Made by a program: the position numbers and the translations under genes | Assembly (NCBI GenBank): GCA_043497085.1 | Contig: JBIEKI010000002.1 | Strand: one strand, 5' to 3' | DNA from: Thalassobacillus sp043497085 | Lineage (GTDB): Bacteria > Bacillota > Bacilli > Bacillales > Halobacillaceae | Length of the DNA stretch: 64,000 nt | Notes under the pieces: model-generated | Database searches by the model: none | Told to the model about the DNA's origin: nothing | The model's input: only the letters and a program-made list of their open reading frames with translations | Part shown: in pieces, positions 60,601-64,000 of the stretch | Numbering within the stretch: the stretch's first letter is position 1 | How the letters are laid out: each line of letters opens with the position of its first letter

Positions 60601-60735
60601 TGTAATTCACATTTTTCACAAAGTGTTCAATAACAACTGAAAACACTGTAAATAAAGGGTTTATGTGTGATGTAAATCATTTTACACCCTGTAAATTTGT
60701 ACACTTTGTGAAAAGTTAAAAACGTTTACCACAAC
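60601..60735 (-). promoter_or_regulatory. Regulatory region of the ba3 oxidase operon
   Basis: TTTTCACAAAGTGT (60613-60626) and ACACTTTGTGAAAA (60701-60714) are exact inverted copies 74 nt apart; each contains TTTGTGAA on one strand, the recalled ResD-type motif. Between them is a perfect palindrome TGTAAA-TCAT-TTTACA (60671-60686) and several TGTAAA words. A cre-like GGTAAACGTTTTT lies at 60718-60730 on the minus strand. The remaining gap to 60953 shows no other gene. Confidence 0.5.
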
Positions 60736-60914
60736 ATACAAAAGAGGGCAATCACAGTATTCTATATAAATGTGAAGAAATTTAGAACTTTTTACTTATG
60801 TTTATGTGGGAAGACTCTTAAAAATCGTTCTGCTAAACCAATTTATTCTAACAAGAGAGGGGTTCTCAACTATTAGTTGTAAATTAAAAAGAGAGCAAAA
60901 CCTTAAAGGATGAA

Positions 60915-60923
60915 TGATATAAT
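60915..60923 (+). promoter_or_regulatory. Extended -10 promoter for the SDR gene
   Basis: TGA-TATAAT, about 30 nt before the ATG; no clear -35. Confidence 0.5.
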
Positions 60924-60953
60924 GGTGAAAAATAACAGATAGGGGGAAACGTA

Positions 60954-61721
60954 ATGTTTTTACCAAGTTTTGAACTGACGAATAAATTAGCTGTAGTAAC
61001 AGGTGCTACCAAGGGAATCGGAAAAGCAATTGCGTTGTCATTTGCAGAAGCTGGAGCTGATGTAGTATTGATCGCCCGTTCCGAAGAGCAATTAGAAGAA
61101 GTGAAGCGTTCCATTGAAAGTTTAGGAAAGAAAGCGTTTATAATCCAGGCGGATGTGAATGCTTATGATTATATTATGGAAAAGGCAGACACTATAATAG
61201 GTGAGCGCCAATTGGATATATGGGTTAATAACGCAGGTATGAATATACGCAGTGAGGCACTGGAAGTAACAGAAAATGAATGGGATCAAATTGTATCCAC
61301 AAATATGAAGAGTGCTTTTTTCTTATCTCAGTATGCCGCCAAAAAGATGAAGGACAACCAGGCAGGCAAAATCATCAATATATCTTCGGTAGGGGGACAT
61401 ACAGCTTTAAGAACGGGTGTTGTTTACGCTATGACTAAAAGTGCTCTGATACAAATGACTAAAAATTTAGCTATGGAGTGGGGAAAGCATAATATTAATG
61501 TGAATGCTATTGGACCGTGGTACTTCCCAACCGCTTTAACAGAAAAACTTCTGCAGGATGAAGATTATGTTCAGGATATCTTAGCCCGCACACCACTTAA
61601 ACGGATCGGGAAATTGTCTGAACTGGCGGGTGCAGCAGTATTTTTGGCCTCTGAAGCCGGAGATTACATGACCGGACAAACTTTATTCGTGGATGGTGGA
61701 ATGACCATTTACGGTTTTTAA
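60954..61721 (+). CDS. Short-chain dehydrogenase/reductase
   Basis: Classical NAD(P)-dependent SDR of 255 aa. Cofactor motif TGATKGIG at residues 16-23, NNAG at 92-95, catalytic Ser144/145, Tyr158 and Lys162 (YAMTK). The C-terminus MTGQTLFVDGGM is typical of 3-oxoacyl reductase/gluconate 5-dehydrogenase-like members. Substrate cannot be read from sequence. Single-gene unit: own promoter and terminator; AGGGGGAAA ribosome site. Confidence 0.88.
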   Translation: MFLPSFELTNKLAVVTGATKGIGKAIALSFAEAGADVVLIARSEEQLEEVKRSIESLGKKAFIIQADVNAYDYIMEKADTIIGERQLDIWVNNAGMNIRSEALEVTENEWDQIVSTNMKSAFFLSQYAAKKMKDNQAGKIINISSVGGHTALRTGVVYAMTKSALIQMTKNLAMEWGKHNINVNAIGPWYFPTALTEKLLQDEDYVQDILARTPLKRIGKLSELAGAAVFLASEAGDYMTGQTLFVDGGMTIYGF

Positions 61722-61737
61722 CAGCTTATTGATTACA

Positions 61738-61763
61738 TAATCCCGCACTGCGGGATTTTTTTC
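61738..61763 (+). terminator. Terminator after the SDR gene
   Basis: ATCCCGC / GCGGGAT with a three-base loop, then seven Ts. Confidence 0.88.
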
Positions 61764-61925
61764 TGTTCTCCGGTGTCCAAACTCAATAGAGCAGGTTCAG
61801 CGTAGTGTTTAGGAAGTCGATAACACGGCACTGTCGGCATGATGGTGCGGATTGCCTGTTTTTTACTCCTGGATATACATAAATACCATAATGAGACACA
61901 ATATAAGCATAAAAAAGGAGAACAC

Positions 61926-63011
61926 ATGGCTTATATACTTTCGATCGGGAAAAGTGAACCTCCATATGAAATAGCACAAACGCAGGTAAAAGGCTTAGTC
62001 GAATCGTTATTTCCATTATCCGAACGTGACAAACAGCGATTACTTCCTGTTTTTGATAATTCGATGATAGAAAAACGACAATTTATCGTGGATGAGGAAT
62101 GGTTTAAACAACCACACGGCATGCGTGAAAGAAATGAGATTTATATACAGGAAGCTTATCGTCATTCGCTTCATGCGATTGATGAATGTTTGGGGAATGA
62201 GCTGTTTCTTACTGAAGCAGTTAGTTTTGAAGAAATTGATATGATTTGTTTCGTCTCCACTACCGGCCTTGCCACACCTTCTATGGAAGCTAGAGTAATG
62301 AATGCAAGATCTTTTCGTGAAGATGTAAAGCGGGTTCCTATATTCGGTTTAGGTTGTGCCGGAGGGGTCAGCGGTCTGGCAAGAGCCTATGATTGGGTAA
62401 AAGCTTATCCTGAAAAGAATGTGCTTGTGATCAACGTAGAACTGTGCAGTCTGACTTTTCAAAAAACAGATTCCAAAAAAAGCAACTTCGTCGGAACCGC
62501 ATTATTCGGTGACGGCATTAGTGCTGTGCTAGTAGCTGGTTCTAAATCCAAACTGTTGGAAAAAAAGAAGCGAACCGTACCAGTCATGGATGGAACAAGT
62601 TCAAAGACCAAAAAAGACTCTATCGATATCATGGGATGGGAAATTACAGATACCGGTTTTGAAGTTATATTTAATAAAAGTATTCCCCACTTAGTTAAAG
62701 ATTTTTGGAAAACACATGTCCAAAACTTTCTGAGCGAACGGGGAATGCAACAGGAAGAGCTGCCGTTTTTTGTTGCTCATCCAGGCGGCAAAAAGGTACT
62801 TGAAGCTTATCAGGAAGTGTTACAGCTGGATCAAGAAGCTTTCAGGGAATCGTATCACGTATTATCAAGGCATGGAAATATGTCGTCTGTTACTGTTTGC
62901 TATGTTTTATATGAGTATATGAAATCATTCCCCGAGGCCGGGACGAAGTCTCTAATGGCTGCCCTGGGGCCAGGATTCAGTTCTGAGTTGATCAGTTTGG
63001 AGTGGTATTGA
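61926..63011 (+). CDS. bcsA: Type III polyketide synthase (chalcone synthase-like)
   Basis: Homodimeric ketosynthase extending fatty acyl-CoA with malonyl-CoA to alkylpyrones. Catalytic triad visible: C144 in GLGCAGGVSG, H285 in VAHPGGKK, N318 in RHGNMSS. 361 aa from ATG 61926, which follows AAAAAGGAG. In B. subtilis BcsA/BpsA makes triketide pyrones that BpsB (YpbQ) methylates; the same pair is coupled here by a 1-nt overlap. Confidence 0.94.
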   Translation: MAYILSIGKSEPPYEIAQTQVKGLVESLFPLSERDKQRLLPVFDNSMIEKRQFIVDEEWFKQPHGMRERNEIYIQEAYRHSLHAIDECLGNELFLTEAVSFEEIDMICFVSTTGLATPSMEARVMNARSFREDVKRVPIFGLGCAGGVSGLARAYDWVKAYPEKNVLVINVELCSLTFQKTDSKKSNFVGTALFGDGISAVLVAGSKSKLLEKKKRTVPVMDGTSSKTKKDSIDIMGWEITDTGFEVIFNKSIPHLVKDFWKTHVQNFLSERGMQQEELPFFVAHPGGKKVLEAYQEVLQLDQEAFRESYHVLSRHGNMSSVTVCYVLYEYMKSFPEAGTKSLMAALGPGFSSELISLEWY

Positions 63012-63538
63012 TGCCGGTAGTATTGATGATTCTTTTTGGAGCGATCGTATTGCAGCGTATAGTTGAATTGTTCATTGCAAAAGCTAACCAGCGGTGGGCT
63101 TTGATGCATGGGGGAAAAGAACATGGTAAACAACATTATAAATGGTTCATTTTCGTCCACACGATATTCTTTATCAGCATGTATATCGAGTCTTCTATAT
63201 TTTTTGATGGTTGGAGACCGAAAGCTTTCATCGGGTTATTTATAGCTTTTTCTTTTCTACAATTATTCAGGGTCTGGTGCATCCTCTCTTTGGGGAGGTA
63301 CTGGAATACCAGGGTAATAGTCATACCTGGGCACGAATTGGTAGCGAAAGGTCCTTACAAGCTTTTCAAACATCCGAATTATTGGGTGGTTCTACTGGAA
63401 TTCATCATCATACCATTACTTTTCCAGGCTTATGTAACAGCGGTGATCTTTCCTATCCTGCATCTGTTACTTTTGAAGATCAGAATCCCTGTTGAAGAAA
63501 AAGCGCTAAAAGAATCTAATGGAGCGCTTCAATTGTGA
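63011..63538 (+). CDS. ypbQ: Isoprenylcysteine carboxyl methyltransferase-family protein (YpbQ/BpsB)
   Basis: Integral membrane SAM methyltransferase, 175 aa, four or five helices. The ICMT signature is GPYKLFKHPNYWVVLLEF with the C-terminal PVEEKAL. The ATG at 63011 overlaps the bcsA stop and is served by GGAGTGG. Its partner in B. subtilis O-methylates alkylpyrones made by BcsA; same role inferred from the coupling. Confidence 0.9.
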   Translation: MPVVLMILFGAIVLQRIVELFIAKANQRWALMHGGKEHGKQHYKWFIFVHTIFFISMYIESSIFFDGWRPKAFIGLFIAFSFLQLFRVWCILSLGRYWNTRVIVIPGHELVAKGPYKLFKHPNYWVVLLEFIIIPLLFQAYVTAVIFPILHLLLLKIRIPVEEKALKESNGALQL

Positions 63539-63566
63539 CAATAATTCGTACAATTTTGATTATTAA

Positions 63567-63595
63567 TTGCAAAGCAAAAAAAGCTTTGCTATAAT
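63567..63595 (+). promoter_or_regulatory. Sigma-A promoter for the small membrane protein
   Basis: TTGCAA, 17-nt spacer and extended -10 TGC-TATAAT; start near 63602. Confidence 0.75.
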
Positions 63596-63607
63596 TCTAG
63601 TTAGAAA

Positions 63608-63622
63608 TGAAAATCATTATCA
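63608..63622. promoter_or_regulatory. Candidate Fur box
   Basis: TGAAAATCATTATCA matches the 7-1-7 Fur box TGATAATCATTATCA at 14 of 15 positions. It begins about 6 nt after the predicted transcription start, so bound Fur would block early elongation or polymerase binding. Confidence 0.6.
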
Positions 63623-63645
63623 ATTGTAGAAAAGAGGTTCTGCAT

Positions 63646-63819
63646 ATGATTTTTTTGATCGGTTTGACGATATCGGTATACACCTTACTGATGGTTTATA
63701 TTTTAGGTAAATTGAACTCGCCAACGGCACAACGGTTTATTAACTTTAAAAAACACCATTCGGATAAAAGTATGGAACAGAGACAAAAGCAATATGAGCA
63801 TATTCTCTCAGCCAGGTGA
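63646..63819 (+). CDS. Small single-helix membrane protein, unknown
   Basis: A 57-aa protein: one N-terminal membrane helix (MIFLIGLTISVYTLLMVYIL) and a basic cytoplasmic tail rich in His, Lys and Gln. ATG 63646 follows AAAGAGG. It has its own strong promoter with a Fur-type box and a terminator overlapping the stop, so it is a separate unit likely induced by iron limitation. I do not recognise the family. Confidence 0.7.
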   Translation: MIFLIGLTISVYTLLMVYILGKLNSPTAQRFINFKKHHSDKSMEQRQKQYEHILSAR

Positions 63820-63840
63820 CCTACACCTGGCTTTCTTTTT
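63810..63840 (+). terminator. Terminator after the small membrane protein
   Basis: AGCCAGGTG / CACCTGGCT perfect nine-bp stem containing the stop codon, then TTCTTTTTT. Confidence 0.88.
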
Positions 63841-63849
63841 TGTTATAAT
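63841..63849 (+). promoter_or_regulatory. Extended -10 promoter for the sulfurtransferase gene
   Basis: TGT-TATAAT directly after the terminator T-run; no clear -35. Confidence 0.5.
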
Positions 63850-63875
63850 GGAATAAACTCGAAGGGTGAAGGATC

Positions 63876-64000
63876 ATGTCGAATGTTATAACCGTGGCGC
63901 AAGCGAAACAATGGTCTGAAGAAAAGAAAGTGGTATTTGCGGATTGTCGCTTTGATTTGAGTGATCCCGATAAAGGACAGCGAATGTACGACGAGGGGCA
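63876..64000 (+). CDS. Sulfurtransferase (rhodanese/SseA-like), 5' part only
   Basis: The first 41 codons of a gene cut by the window edge. MSNVITVAQAKQWSEEKKVVFADCRFDLSDPDKG matches, in pieces, the start of tandem-rhodanese thiosulfate/3-mercaptopyruvate sulfurtransferases, where DxRFxLxDPxxG is the first-domain signature. GAAGGGTGAAGG ribosome site. The catalytic cysteine domain lies outside the window. Confidence 0.65.
   Translation, partial: MSNVITVAQAKQWSEEKKVVFADCRFDLSDPDKGQRMYDEG

Overview
The window is a stretch of chromosomal backbone from a low-GC, endospore-forming Bacillaceae. Gene content and order follow the Bacillus subtilis der-to-ypbQ region closely. Non-coding repeats and a ba3-type oxidase suggest the halotolerant Virgibacillus/Oceanobacillus/Halobacillus side of the family, but that placement is inference. 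No rRNA, tRNA, prophage, insertion sequence or CRISPR array is visible. Almost every gene is plus strand. The exceptions are ypjC, ponA-recU, two tiny ORFs, an RND permease and the ba3 oxidase operon.

Layout. 0.1-6.4 kb: der, gpsA, a SpoVIF-like gene, yphE, yphF, spoIVA (sigma-E promoter) and hbs. 6.4-9.5 kb: mtrB (TRAP), then menaquinone synthesis (hepS, menG, hepT). 9.6-17.8 kb: ndk, cheR and the aromatic supra-operon aroC-aroB-aroH-hisC-tyrA-aroA, without the trp block that B. subtilis carries between aroH and hisC. 17.9-25.6 kb: an unknown gene, the TPR protein YpiA, ReoY/YpiB, YpiF, the cytochrome bc complex qcrABC, ypjA, ypjB and a YugP-like protease. 25.6-33.7 kb: ypjC (minus), then one long overlapping operon ypjD-dapB-mgsA-bshA-cca-birA-panB-panC-panD, lacking bshB1. 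34.5-43.1 kb: dinG, a degenerate metallo-beta-lactamase-like lipid-anchored or secreted protein, ypmA, ypmB, aspB, asnS, dnaD, nth. 43.2-54.8 kb: ponA-recU (minus), yppC, small spore-type ORFs, yppE, an orphan RND permease, cdd, cotD, ypsA, gpsB and the RNase P RNA gene. 54.8-64 kb: rlmL, ypwA, a ba3-type oxidase operon, an SDR, the type III polyketide synthase pair bcsA-ypbQ, a small membrane protein behind a Fur-like box, and the start of a sulfurtransferase.

How the genes work together. HepS/HepT and MenG make menaquinone, the electron donor of QcrABC; the ba3 oxidase supplies a further respiratory branch. AroC/B/H, HisC, TyrA and AroA make chorismate-derived amino acids, and TRAP (mtrB) would regulate trp genes that must lie elsewhere. 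PBP1 (ponA), GpsB and ReoY connect to wall synthesis. SpoIVA, CotD, SpoVIF-like, YpjB and the small SspM-like protein belong to sporulation.

Beyond the genes, the strongest unexplained structure is a family of paired inverted elements present three times (about 10.1-10.6, 33.8-34.4 and 57.5-58.1 kb). Each locus carries two related ~180-bp imperfect palindromes in opposite orientation, with arm changes that are largely mirrored between copies; two copies have secondary insertions. Other candidates are two structured intergenic regions flanking hbs, dyads at the ypmA, cdd and dinG promoters, a cre-like site downstream of the ndk promoter, paired inverted motifs before the ba3 operon, and a Fur-type box. 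All assignments come from reading the sequence and recalled family knowledge; no database search was run.
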